Virus record (IMG/VR): IMGVR_UViG_3300025312_000344
Span: 1 to 49,499 of that record
Length of the DNA: 49,499 nucleotides
Strand: one strand, 5' to 3'
From: a virus
Part shown: positions 1 through 5,842 of the stretch, piece by piece
How the letters are laid out: the number at the start of each line of letters is the position of its first letter
Position numbering within the stretch: the first letter of the stretch is position 1
The notes under the pieces: model-generated
What the model saw: only the letters and a program-made list of their open reading frames with translations
What the model was told of the DNA's origin: nothing
Databases searched by the model: none
Translations under genes and position numbers: made by a program

Positions 1-214
1 CCCCTAGGCCCCCCCCGTAGCCTACGCCCCCGGCCCCCCCGACCCCCGGCGGGCCGCGCCGCGGGCGGGACTGTAGGCTAGTACCTTAGGGGCCGCCCCC
101 CGCCCGCGCGGGCCGGGGCCGCCGCCCCCCCTACCGCCCTACCCTACCCCCCGCCGGGGCCGCCCCGCCGCCCCGGCGGCCCGGCGCGCCCCCCGCGGGG
201 GCGCCTACCCGGCC

Positions 215-250
215 TATGGTTACGATAACTGATACTTATCGTAAGCCATA
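215..250. repeat. AT-rich inverted repeat (hairpin) in the C-rich leader
   Basis: The left arm TATGG-TTACGATAA (215-228) pairs with the right arm TTATCGTAA-G-CCATA (236-250): 9 plus 5 base pairs with one bulged G (245) and a 7-nt loop. It is the only AT-rich segment in about 400 bases of very GC-rich DNA. It could be a replication-origin element, a protein-binding site or an RNA hairpin; the sequence alone does not decide. Confidence 0.7.
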
Positions 251-295
251 CCCCTACCCCTACCCCCTCCCTACTACCCCGACCCCCCACCACTA

Positions 296-329
296 GGGGG
301 TACGCTAGTACCCCCCACGCGTGGGGTAC
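296..329. repeat. Overlapping inverted repeats with GTAC arms
   Basis: GGGGGTAC (296-303), a GCTA loop and GTACCCCC (308-315) form a perfect 8-bp inverted repeat. The middle arm can instead pair with GGGGTAC (323-329), and a perfect 14-bp palindrome CCCCACGCGTGGGG sits at 313-326. The two hairpins are mutually exclusive, so three arms offer two alternative structures. Confidence 0.65.
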
Positions 330-445
330 GCCCCCCGCCCGCCCGCCCGGCCGCCCGGCGCCCCGCGGGCGCGGGGACCCCCCGCCCCGGCCGGGCGCCC
401 GGACCACACGGGCCACCAGACGCAGGGAGATTTGGAACTTGGGAC

Positions 446-474
446 TTGCAATAGGGGGGTAACCCTAGTATTGT
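446..474 (+). promoter_or_regulatory. Candidate sigma70-type promoter of the left operon
   Basis: TTGCAA (446-451), a 17-nt spacer and TATTGT (469-474); each hexamer matches the consensus at 4 of 6 positions. The spacer contains an inverted repeat TAGGG...CCCTA (452-467), a possible operator. The predicted start near 481 would give a leader of about 165 nt before the first gene, whose Shine-Dalgarno partly pairs in a nested hairpin (611-640). Confidence 0.4.
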
Positions 475-646
475 TGTTTACGCCTAGACCAGACCGCGAC
501 AGGCTGAGAGCCCAGCGCTCACCCGGAACGGGAAACCGTGCTGCGATGCCAGCGGGCGGGCCAAACGGGGCGATAGACGACTGGTCGGGGCAACCCCTCC
601 CTCCTGCCCGTCCGGCTGCCGGCCCGCAGGGGGCGCCGGAGGCGAG

Positions 647-892
647 ATGAGCACCGTATCGAGCAGGAGAACCGAGATTGTCGTAGATGCGAACGACGGC
701 ACGTTCCAGGTGCATGTCGTCGGCCAAAATGTGGGGGCAGGCCAGTCATTCGTGTCGGATGTCAGGGTCAGGATGGCTGACCCGAACGGGGGCGGCATGA
801 CCCTACCCCACGCGAACACTCTTGGCACGCTCGAGCAGTTGCGAGACCTGATCGGCGAGGTGCTGGCGCTGGCGAAGCAGGAGGGTCTCTGA
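647..892 (+). CDS. Hypothetical protein, first gene of the left operon
   Basis: An 81-residue protein with no family I recognise. It has a polar N-terminus, a central Gly-rich segment and a short C-terminal helix-like stretch rich in Leu and Glu. The start is set by GGAGG at 638-642, four bases before the ATG. This Shine-Dalgarno overlaps the right arm of a small hairpin (TCCGG 611-615 with CCGGA 636-640), so translation might be structurally controlled. The stop shares one base with the next ATG (TGATG), which indicates translational coupling. Confidence 0.7.
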   Translation: MSTVSSRRTEIVVDANDGTFQVHVVGQNVGAGQSFVSDVRVRMADPNGGGMTLPHANTLGTLEQLRDLIGEVLALAKQEGL

Positions 893-1296
893 TGCAGTTC
901 CGACCCGCGCTAGCGAGGGCGATCATAGAGGGACGCAAGAGCGTGACGCGGCGGCCGGCCGATGTTTACGATCGCAGGCTCGGCCCAGCCGGCGACTATG
1001 AGCGCGTGTACCGGGCGGCGACGGACCGGCTGATCTACCAGAAGCACGGGTCATACGCCGTGCAGCCAGGCCGGGGGGCGAAGAGCGTGGCCCGCATCCA
1101 GATTGATCGGATCGACTTGGGCTACCTGCACGAGATGAATCTGAGCGACGCCCGGCTCGAGGGGTTTGCGGATCTAGACGGGTTCCGCCGGGTATGGCGG
1201 GAGATGTACAGCCAGTGGGACCCCGACACGCTGGTGTATGTGCTGACCTTCCGGCTCCTGGCCCCCCCGCCCAGTGGCCCGCAGGGGGCGTCGTGA
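892..1296 (+). CDS. ASCH/PUA-like domain protein
   Basis: 134 residues. The N-terminus has the pattern of the ASCH fold (PUA-like barrel): a start strand with FRP, a helix with the AIIEGRK segment, then SVTRR, followed by a middle region ending in the IQIDRIDL strand. ASCH proteins are thought to bind RNA or nucleotides, and small stand-alone copies are common in phages; the exact role here is unknown. It couples to the previous gene by TGATG and to the next by GTGA. Its last 30 bases include GGCCCGCAGGGGGCG, also found just upstream of the first gene's start. Confidence 0.65.
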   Translation: MQFRPALARAIIEGRKSVTRRPADVYDRRLGPAGDYERVYRAATDRLIYQKHGSYAVQPGRGAKSVARIQIDRIDLGYLHEMNLSDARLEGFADLDGFRRVWREMYSQWDPDTLVYVLTFRLLAPPPSGPQGAS

Positions 1297-1523
1297 AGCG
1301 GCCAGACGTCCTGAGAGCCAGCAAGGAGCAGTGGTTGGGCAAGGCGATCCGTTGGTGGGAGTTCATCTGCGCCGGCTGCGGCGAGAGCGGCCTGTGGCCC
1401 GGAACGCTCGCCCAGGCCACGCGGCAGGCCAGGGAGCAGGGCTGGCGGCGGCAGACCTCGCCAGCCGGTCGATTGTGGTCGTGCGGTGGCTGCATGGCCG
1501 AGCAGAACCGGAGGCAGGCCTGA
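1293..1523 (+). CDS. Small Cys-rich (zinc-binding type) protein
   Basis: 76 residues from a GTG start that overlaps the preceding stop as GTGA, with a G-rich Shine-Dalgarno just upstream. Two CxxC pairs (CAGC and CGGC) flank a basic middle segment, suggesting a zinc ribbon. No specific family recognised. Such small zinc-binding proteins are frequent in phage early operons and often bind nucleic acid or host proteins, but nothing here fixes the function. Confidence 0.6.
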   Translation: MKRPDVLRASKEQWLGKAIRWWEFICAGCGESGLWPGTLAQATRQAREQGWRRQTSPAGRLWSCGGCMAEQNRRQA

Positions 1524-1897
1524 GCATCAGACAGGATCTCAGATACGTGGTACGTCGCTGGACCCGACCGGAGTACCGCCCCTACCTGCTACGGGGCATC
1601 GTGACGTGGTGGGGCTTCGTGATCATCTGTTACGGTGTCTGGCTAGTAGCGACGCGTGCTCTCTTCCAGAGCAATCTATCGCCTGCGTGGCTACTGATCT
1701 TCTCCGCGCTCGCCTTCCTCTTCGGTCTCGTAGCAGCCGTCGTCTGGGGCATATTCTGGACGTGGGACACGATGCAGGATGGATGGGTGGACCCACTGAC
1801 CCTCCTGGCCGACCGCCCGACCGAGCCGTTGCCCGAGCATCTGAAGCCGTACTTTTATACGCCTGGGGGCACGCGCTCCGAGCCGCCTTATGACTGA
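1520..1897 (+). CDS. Two-helix membrane protein
   Basis: About 125 residues with two hydrophobic helices (around residues 25-48 and 57-82) and a hydrophilic Pro-rich tail. The frame has no ATG at its beginning. GGAGG (1510-1514) lies five bases before a CTG that overlaps the preceding stop as CTGA, matching the overlaps used throughout this operon; a GTG at 1547 is the alternative. The protein likely sits in the host inner membrane. Function unknown; exclusion or lysis timing are possible but unsupported. Confidence 0.55.
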   Translation: MSIRQDLRYVVRRWTRPEYRPYLLRGIVTWWGFVIICYGVWLVATRALFQSNLSPAWLLIFSALAFLFGLVAAVVWGIFWTWDTMQDGWVDPLTLLADRPTEPLPEHLKPYFYTPGGTRSEPPYD

Positions 1898-2114
1898 CCC
1901 TCCCGCTGGGCAGGCATCCGGCCCGTCCGTCCCACCCCCCGCTGGCCCGAAGGGCGGCGCCGGGTTGGTGATCCGGCCGAACGGCGCTAGACGCCTATGC
2001 GAATTCGAGGGCTGCACGAAGCCGAGGACGTGCTTGTGGTACTGCCTCGAGCACCACGAGATTGTGTGCATGCGCACACGCCGCGGGGTCTGGATTGGAG
2101 ATGGGAATGGATGA
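1890..2114 (+). CDS. Small Cys/His-rich protein
   Basis: 74 residues: a Pro/Gly-rich N-terminal half, then a cluster of Cys and His (CEFEGC, CLWYCLEHH, VC) likely to coordinate one zinc ion. It overlaps the preceding membrane-protein gene by eight bases and the next gene by eight. No family recognised. The compact Cys/His cluster suggests binding to nucleic acid or a host protein. Confidence 0.55.
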   Translation: MTDPPAGQASGPSVPPPAGPKGGAGLVIRPNGARRLCEFEGCTKPRTCLWYCLEHHEIVCMRTRRGVWIGDGNG

Positions 2115-2709
2115 GAGCAGGATCAGGCGGATGGCAGCCGAGATCCACCACCGGCTTGAGCGGGCCATCTGGAAGCCGGCGCGCGTGAGCCTGGACGACA
2201 TCGCCGCCACCAGCGCCGATTCGCCGCGGTCGGAGGAGGTAATCACTCCGGCCGAGGCCGTCAGGGCCATGCAGGCCGTGCTCGAGGCCATCGACGCCAT
2301 GAAGTATGCGTTGCTTGGGATGGTCGGTGCCGCTACAGCGCTCGAGTGCGACATGGACCTGCTGGCTAAGGAATTGCGCGAGACCCAGCGGAAAGCGGAC
2401 GACGACATGCGGAGCACGGCCGGCCAATGGCTGGCCCGCCGCCTTGGCCCGTGGGCCGTACCCGCCCGCCGCTGGCTCCCCATGTGGGCTGCCCGCCGCA
2501 TGGCACTGAGCGAGTGGCAGCGCATCCAGCCACCGACCCTAGGCCAGTGTCGGCACTGCGGTGCCTTCCAGCCGCTGGTGGGGATGGGCCACATGCAGAT
2601 CCTGCAATCGCACCGCGACAGACGCTATCCCATTCTCAGCGGCATTGTATGCCCCAACGTCTACGAGTGGGACACCGTCGAGGGAGAGTTCAAAGATGCC
2701 GCCGACTGA
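2107..2709 (+). CDS. Hypothetical protein with C-terminal Cys motif
   Basis: 200 residues, predicted mostly helical, with a C-terminal CRHCGAF...VCPN pattern that could bind zinc. The start at 2107 is preferred because GGAG (2097-2100) sits six bases upstream; an ATG at 2101 directly abuts it. It overlaps both neighbours. No recognised family. Confidence 0.6.
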   Translation: MDESRIRRMAAEIHHRLERAIWKPARVSLDDIAATSADSPRSEEVITPAEAVRAMQAVLEAIDAMKYALLGMVGAATALECDMDLLAKELRETQRKADDDMRSTAGQWLARRLGPWAVPARRWLPMWAARRMALSEWQRIQPPTLGQCRHCGAFQPLVGMGHMQILQSHRDRRYPILSGIVCPNVYEWDTVEGEFKDAAD

Positions 2710-3256
2710 GACACCGAAGACCCCCGAGATGCTGCGGGCGCTGGCGAATGAGGTAGAACGCAAGCATTCGCCTATCGCCAGTGACCAGTATCCGTGCATT
2801 GAGCCAGAAGATGTGCGTGCCCACGCCGACGCCTGGCAGGCCATCGAAGGCGCTCTGCTCGCGTTGACGCCGGGAGGCTCCGAGTTCGTGGGCAGCCCCC
2901 ATCGATGCCTGGAGTTCATCAAGGACCGCATGGCTACGGTGATGAAGGTCGCCGTGGCCAATAAGACCCTCGGGGTCGAGTTGGAAGCGGTGAAGGCGCG
3001 GGAGGAGGCGGCACGGCCAACACCGTGTATCTGGCGACCGCAGCCGCACGGGGATGAGACGGAGTATTGGGAGACGACCTGCGACAACGCTTACTGCTTC
3101 GAGATCGATGGTCCAACCGAAAACGACTACTCCTTCTGCCCCGGATGCGGCCATCCGATCCTTGTCGCCCCGCTTGTCATGACCGGAATGGAAGAGGGCG
3201 ATGTCCTATTCGACTTGGTGGCCGCCTCGGAGCCGCCGGGGGAGGAGGGGACGTGA
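2696..3256 (+). CDS. Phage zinc-ribbon protein; first gene of the junction-repeat array
   Basis: 186 residues. The second half carries a pattern common in phage hypothetical proteins: C-W, then YWETTC, AYCFE, an FCPGCGHPI ribbon and a hydrophobic end, likely one zinc site. The centre contains EAVKAREEA, encoded by a 27-base segment repeated almost exactly in another gene (3686-3712). The last ten residues, SEPPGEEGT preceded by A, are encoded by the junction repeat that also supplies the Shine-Dalgarno and GTG of the next gene. Function unknown. Confidence 0.65.
   Translation: MPPTETPKTPEMLRALANEVERKHSPIASDQYPCIEPEDVRAHADAWQAIEGALLALTPGGSEFVGSPHRCLEFIKDRMATVMKVAVANKTLGVELEAVKAREEAARPTPCIWRPQPHGDETEYWETTCDNAYCFEIDGPTENDYSFCPGCGHPILVAPLVMTGMEEGDVLFDLVAASEPPGEEGT
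2984..3010 (+). repeat. Direct repeat encoding EAVKAREEA (copy 1)
   Basis: A 27-base segment with one mismatch to 3686-3712. It contains CGGGAGGAGG, similar to the Shine-Dalgarno core of the junction repeats, and lies inside a zinc-ribbon gene. Confidence 0.7.
3221..3256 (+). repeat. Junction repeat J1 (C-terminus + Shine-Dalgarno + GTG start)
   Basis: A 36-base unit whose 3' part is GGGGGAGGAGGGGACGTGA. Read in one frame it ends the upstream gene with ASEPPGEEGT-stop; the same bases give a double GGAGG Shine-Dalgarno and the GTG start of the downstream gene, overlapping as GTGA. It is identical over all 36 bases to the copy at 4087-4122. Confidence 0.85.
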
Positions 3257-3426
3257 GAGGCCAGTGCTATCTTCGGGGATGGAGCCTCCTTGGTCTACTC
3301 AACACACTGCTCGGATGTGTATTCGCCGTCGTGCTAATACGCCACAGAGACTCGACGTCGCACAGGACCGTTCGGTGGTCGTGGGGAAAAGCCTCCGACT
3401 GGCCGCCGGGGGAGGAGGGGACGTGA
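3253..3426 (+). CDS. Small single-span membrane protein (array gene)
   Basis: 57 residues from the GTG inside the junction repeat. One hydrophobic segment (about residues 9-27), then a basic, Ser/Arg-rich stretch, and the array tail PPGEEGT. Predicted to sit in the membrane with a basic cytoplasmic end. Not recognised. Start and stop both lie inside junction repeats. Confidence 0.55.
   Translation: MRGQCYLRGWSLLGLLNTLLGCVFAVVLIRHRDSTSHRTVRWSWGKASDWPPGEEGT
3391..3426 (+). repeat. Junction repeat J2
   Basis: The last 25 bases (3402-3426) are identical to J1, while the 5' part differs. It ends one tiny membrane-protein gene and starts the next with GTGA. Confidence 0.85.
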
Positions 3427-3524
3427 AACACACTGACCTCTGGTGGGAGATTGCCCAAGCCGTAGTAGTTCTACTGGCCATGATTGCGCTTGCTGTCGCC
3501 GTGCCAATCTGGTTCCCGTCATGA
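3423..3524 (+). CDS. Tiny (33-aa) membrane protein (array gene)
   Basis: 33 residues from GTG in the junction repeat: a short acidic/polar start (about 10 residues) followed by one long hydrophobic helix and the ending IWFPS. It lacks the PPGEEGT tail because the next junction lies after its stop. Very short single-span phage proteins can be holin-like or modulate host membrane enzymes; no family recognised. Confidence 0.5.
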   Translation: MKHTDLWWEIAQAVVVLLAMIALAVAVPIWFPS

Positions 3525-3529
3525 TGGGC

Positions 3530-3547
3530 GGGGGAGGAGGGGACGTG
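3530..3547 (+). repeat. Junction repeat J3 (core only)
   Basis: Only the 18-base core GGGGGAGGAGGGGACGTG is kept. It follows the stop of the 33-residue gene and starts the next gene at the GTG (3545). Confidence 0.8.
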
Positions 3548-3892
3548 CGCGAGCATCGTCACAAATGGCACTTCAACCCGAACATGGACAACGAGAGAAG
3601 CGGGCCAACCCGCGTCGGCTTCATCTGCGACGACTGCCAAGAGCAGATGACGCTCACGAAGGCCGAGGCCATTCTTGACGGACGGGAAGCGGCGAAGGCG
3701 CGGGAGGAGGCGGGCAATCTGATGGCCGAGTGCCTTCGGAGCATGGACGGGGTAGACACGCAAGGACCTATCTTGGCGGCCACTATTCACTTCCTCCTCC
3801 GCGACGACGTGCGTGCCGCGGTTGACAAATGGCAGGCCGCCTCGGAGCCGCCTGGCACAGCCCGACAAAGCCTGGGGGAGGAGGGGACGTGA
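3545..3892 (+). CDS. Small protein with CxxC motif (array gene)
   Basis: 115 residues. Starts at the GTG of the junction core; in-frame ATGs at 3521 and 3524 are possible but would translate the Gly-coding repeat. It has a His-rich start, a CDDCQEQ motif, EAAKAREEA in the middle (shared with the gene at 2696) and a helical C-terminal half. The C-terminus is ASEPP, an inserted segment, then GEEGT, reflecting a junction interrupted by 21 bases. Possible zinc-binding; function unknown. Confidence 0.6.
   Translation: MREHRHKWHFNPNMDNERSGPTRVGFICDDCQEQMTLTKAEAILDGREAAKAREEAGNLMAECLRSMDGVDTQGPILAATIHFLLRDDVRAAVDKWQAASEPPGTARQSLGEEGT
3686..3712 (+). repeat. Direct repeat encoding EAAKAREEA (copy 2)
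   Basis: Matches 2984-3010 with one difference. The two copies lie in different genes of the same array, suggesting past recombination between them or a shared ancestor. Confidence 0.7.
3836..3892 (+). repeat. Junction repeat J4, interrupted by 21 bases
   Basis: GCCGCCTCGGAGCCGCC (3836-3852) is separated from the core GGGGGAGGAGGGGACGTGA (3874-3892) by 21 unrelated bases. The insertion keeps the reading frame of the upstream gene. Confidence 0.8.
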
Positions 3893-4122
3893 GCGAAAGC
3901 AGAGGGCAAATGCTCGCCGAGGCCAACGCCGAACTCCATGTCGCGAAGGAAGGACTGGAACAATCGCGGACATGGAAGCGCGAGGCTGAAAGAGCCTACG
4001 ATGATGCGATGGGAAGGTGGGTCAAGGCTCGCCTAAGAAGGGATGCCATCTTGACGGGGCTCCACCGTGCCCCATCGACACATCGTGCCGCCTCGGAGCC
4101 GCCGGGGGAGGAGGGGACGTGA
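3889..4122 (+). CDS. Small helical (coiled-coil) protein (array gene)
   Basis: 77 residues from GTG. Rich in Ala, Glu, Lys and Arg with heptad-like spacing over residues 5-55, predicting one long helix or coiled coil, then the array tail RAASEPPGEEGT. No Cys, no membrane segment, no recognised family. Confidence 0.6.
   Translation: MSESRGQMLAEANAELHVAKEGLEQSRTWKREAERAYDDAMGRWVKARLRRDAILTGLHRAPSTHRAASEPPGEEGT
4087..4122 (+). repeat. Junction repeat J5
   Basis: A 36-base unit identical to J1 (3221-3256). It ends the coiled-coil gene and starts the next with GTGA. Confidence 0.85.
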
Positions 4123-4361
4123 GCGACTGGACCCCGTTCCTCTCTGCGCTGTATCGGGGAGAGCCGCTGGCTTGCACCGCAGAACAATGGCATGGCGGGT
4201 TGCGGACGGCCGTCCAGAAGCACGCCGCCAAGATGGTCGATGGCGGTCAGGACATCTACGCGGTGATTGCTCTAGAGGAGGTACGACGAAACGACGCCGC
4301 GCATGGGAGCGGGATGTCTGGATTCTCGGAGCCGCCGGGGGAGGAGGCAGCCCATAACTGA
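4119..4361 (+). CDS. Small hypothetical protein (array gene)
   Basis: 80 residues from GTG in the junction repeat: a Trp-containing start, a helical core of about 45 residues, and a C-terminus of SEPPGEE followed by AAHN where the last junction copy degenerates. Not recognised. Confidence 0.6.
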   Translation: MSDWTPFLSALYRGEPLACTAEQWHGGLRTAVQKHAAKMVDGGQDIYAVIALEEVRRNDAAHGSGMSGFSEPPGEEAAHN

Positions 4362-4602
4362 TCCCGTCCCGCCTATTGGCCTTTGCTCCTCCTGCCAAGC
4401 CGAGATCCGCTGGATCAAGACGCCGCTGGGGAAGTCCATGCCTCTCAACGCCAAGCCCGTGAAGCGTTGGATCGTCAGAGAGACGCCGGATGGTGCGGGC
4501 GACTATGAGTGGAGTGGCCAGATGGCCGACACCTACGAGAGCCACTATGGCACATGCCCCCAGGCGGCGCAGTGGCGGGGCAGAACGAGATCCGGCGGAT
4601 GA
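4303..4602 (+). CDS. Phage zinc-finger protein (start uncertain)
   Basis: The conserved part has CSSC near residue 28, a GKSMPLNAKPV segment, then an SHYGTCP motif and a basic end. This is a common small phage family with CxxC plus His/Cys ligands, probably one zinc site. The nearest ATG (4303) translates the junction repeat in the wrong frame and has no Shine-Dalgarno. The Shine-Dalgarno of J6 lies six bases before an ATA codon (4354), which may be the true start or a mutated ATG. It couples to the next gene by ATGA. Confidence 0.6.
   Translation: MGAGCLDSRSRRGRRQPITDPVPPIGLCSSCQAEIRWIKTPLGKSMPLNAKPVKRWIVRETPDGAGDYEWSGQMADTYESHYGTCPQAAQWRGRTRSGG
4325..4347 (+). repeat. Junction repeat J6 (degenerate 3' end)
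   Basis: Matches the other junctions through CTCGGAGCCGCCGGGGGAG and on to the second GAGG, but lacks the GGGACGTGA end; CAGCCCATAACTGA follows instead. The Shine-Dalgarno remains but the GTG start is gone. Confidence 0.75.
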
Positions 4603-5387
4603 TTCCCCCGACCCCCGCCCAGGCCCGCCTGCTCCGGGCTGTTTCCCAGCACCCCGACCACTACCTGCGGGTGTGGTTTGGGAGCGTGGACTTCGTAGAA
4701 AGGGCGAAGATCGACGTCCCAGAAGGGCGCTGGTGGCCTGGTGGCGACAAGAGTGGAGCGAGCAAAGAGACGGCCATGGTCTGTGTCCGGCTCGGGTGGC
4801 TTCAGAGGACTCCGAGCGTTCTCGGCTCGTGGCGGATGGGCGGCGAGGCGTCGTTGTACCTGATCACGGATCTCGGCCAACAGGCCATCGACGGCCTTCC
4901 CGATGATGCCTACCGGAGCATCCCCCGCATTGTGCCGTCCGTCGACGGCCATGCCGCCGAAGTGCTACGGGCGCTGTTGGCTCGCCACGACCCAGCCAAG
5001 GGCTGGGTATTCCTGATCGAGGCCCCGATGGATATCGGCGGCGGCCACCACGCCGTCGACGCGTGGGCCATCAACTGCTTCGCCTCCCAGAACCACCGGA
5101 GGGTCGGCTATGAGGTCAAGGTGAGCCGATCGGACTTCGTCGGCGAGTTGAAGAAGCCCGACAAGACCGCCCGCAGCGCCCGATTCTGCACGTCGTTCTA
5201 CTTCGCCTGCCCCGTTGGGGTACTGAAGCCGGCCGACGTCCCAGATCCCTATGGCCTCGTCCATGTGTTCGAGAAGGGCACCACTCGCGTCGTCAAGAAG
5301 TCGACCCTGCCGCCCTCTGATCCGACCTGGGGGCTGGTTGGCCGCCTGCTCCGGCGCCTAGCCCAGATGGAGGAAGAGAGTGCCTAA
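4599..5387 (+). CDS. MmcB-like nuclease-fold protein with N-terminal winged helix
   Basis: 262 residues. Residues 1-95 look like a winged-helix DNA-binding region (PTPAQARLLRAV...LITDLGQQAI). Residues about 130-235 match the MmcB-like group: VDAWAINCF, RRVGYEVKVSRSDF and ARFCTSFYFACP, i.e. a PD-(D/E)xK arrangement with Asp and ExK. Members are linked to DNA repair or nuclease activity. Here it probably binds and possibly cuts DNA during replication or host takeover. The start is chosen by ATGA overlap. Confidence 0.6.
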   Translation: MIPPTPAQARLLRAVSQHPDHYLRVWFGSVDFVERAKIDVPEGRWWPGGDKSGASKETAMVCVRLGWLQRTPSVLGSWRMGGEASLYLITDLGQQAIDGLPDDAYRSIPRIVPSVDGHAAEVLRALLARHDPAKGWVFLIEAPMDIGGGHHAVDAWAINCFASQNHRRVGYEVKVSRSDFVGELKKPDKTARSARFCTSFYFACPVGVLKPADVPDPYGLVHVFEKGTTRVVKKSTLPPSDPTWGLVGRLLRRLAQMEEESA

Positions 5388-5601
5388 CACGCTTCGATTC
5401 ATGGCGAACGGCACGACCATGGCCTTCGACGAGATGGGCCAGCAGATCGCCGAGATCCAGAAGTTCCCTTGGCTGGCTATCGCCCTGGCTAGGCTCGAGA
5501 GCCTAGGCTATGACCCCAAAGCCTTCGAGATCCTGATGCCGAGCCGCCTGAAGGTGCGTCCCGAGAAGGTAGACGGCCGCTGGACGTGGTCATTCGAGTG
5601 A
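5380..5601 (+). CDS. Small hypothetical protein
   Basis: 73 residues from a GTG that overlaps the preceding gene by eight bases. It has a helical middle containing WLAIALARLESLGY and a Trp-containing end (GRWTWSFE). No motif or family recognised; it couples to the next gene by GTGA. Confidence 0.55.
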   Translation: MPNTLRFMANGTTMAFDEMGQQIAEIQKFPWLAIALARLESLGYDPKAFEILMPSRLKVRPEKVDGRWTWSFE

Positions 5602-5840
5602 AGCCATCCACCGAACTGCTGCGCCTGCTGGCTGGCGGCATGAATATGACCGATGGGCCATGGGCCTTGAAGTGCGCCAGGGAGTGGGACTCGCTCATCC
5701 GGGCGGCCTCGCGGTATCTCCGCTACGTCGATCGCTACCGCCAGGTGGCGGCCTGGGGCGGGGAGATGCAGCGCGTAACCTTCCGCCGCATGATCAAGGC
5801 CGAAAGCATGTTACGATGCCGCCTGGAACGGTTGCGCTAG
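5598..5840 (+). CDS. Small basic hypothetical protein
   Basis: 80 residues from GTG 5598 (GTGA overlap); a GTG at 5586 is an alternative. Strongly basic and Arg-rich in the second half, with alternating Tyr/Arg, which suggests nucleic-acid contact. Not recognised. Confidence 0.55.
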   Translation: MKPSTELLRLLAGGMNMTDGPWALKCAREWDSLIRAASRYLRYVDRYRQVAAWGGEMQRVTFRRMIKAESMLRCRLERLR

Positions 5841-5842
5841 TA

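Larger units (their letters stand above)
1..646. other. Gene-free C-rich leader region
   Basis: No convincing gene on either strand. Positions 1-410 are dominated by runs of C on the plus strand (G on the minus strand), broken by short CTA/TAC/GTAC elements. The open frames here are low-complexity Gly/Arg/Pro strings typical of GC-rich noncoding DNA. The stretch holds an AT-rich hairpin (215-250), overlapping GTAC-armed inverted repeats (296-329), telomere-like CCCCTA runs (249-275) and a candidate promoter (446-474) before the first gene at 647. It may be a control or origin region. An assembly-edge artefact is possible for the outermost bases. Confidence 0.6.

Noticed and set aside
144-727. 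Several open frames of 76-140 codons on the minus strand and one on the plus strand
   Set aside because: Low-complexity Arg/Gly/Pro composition, mutual overlap, no Shine-Dalgarno; these are products of GC-rich noncoding sequence.
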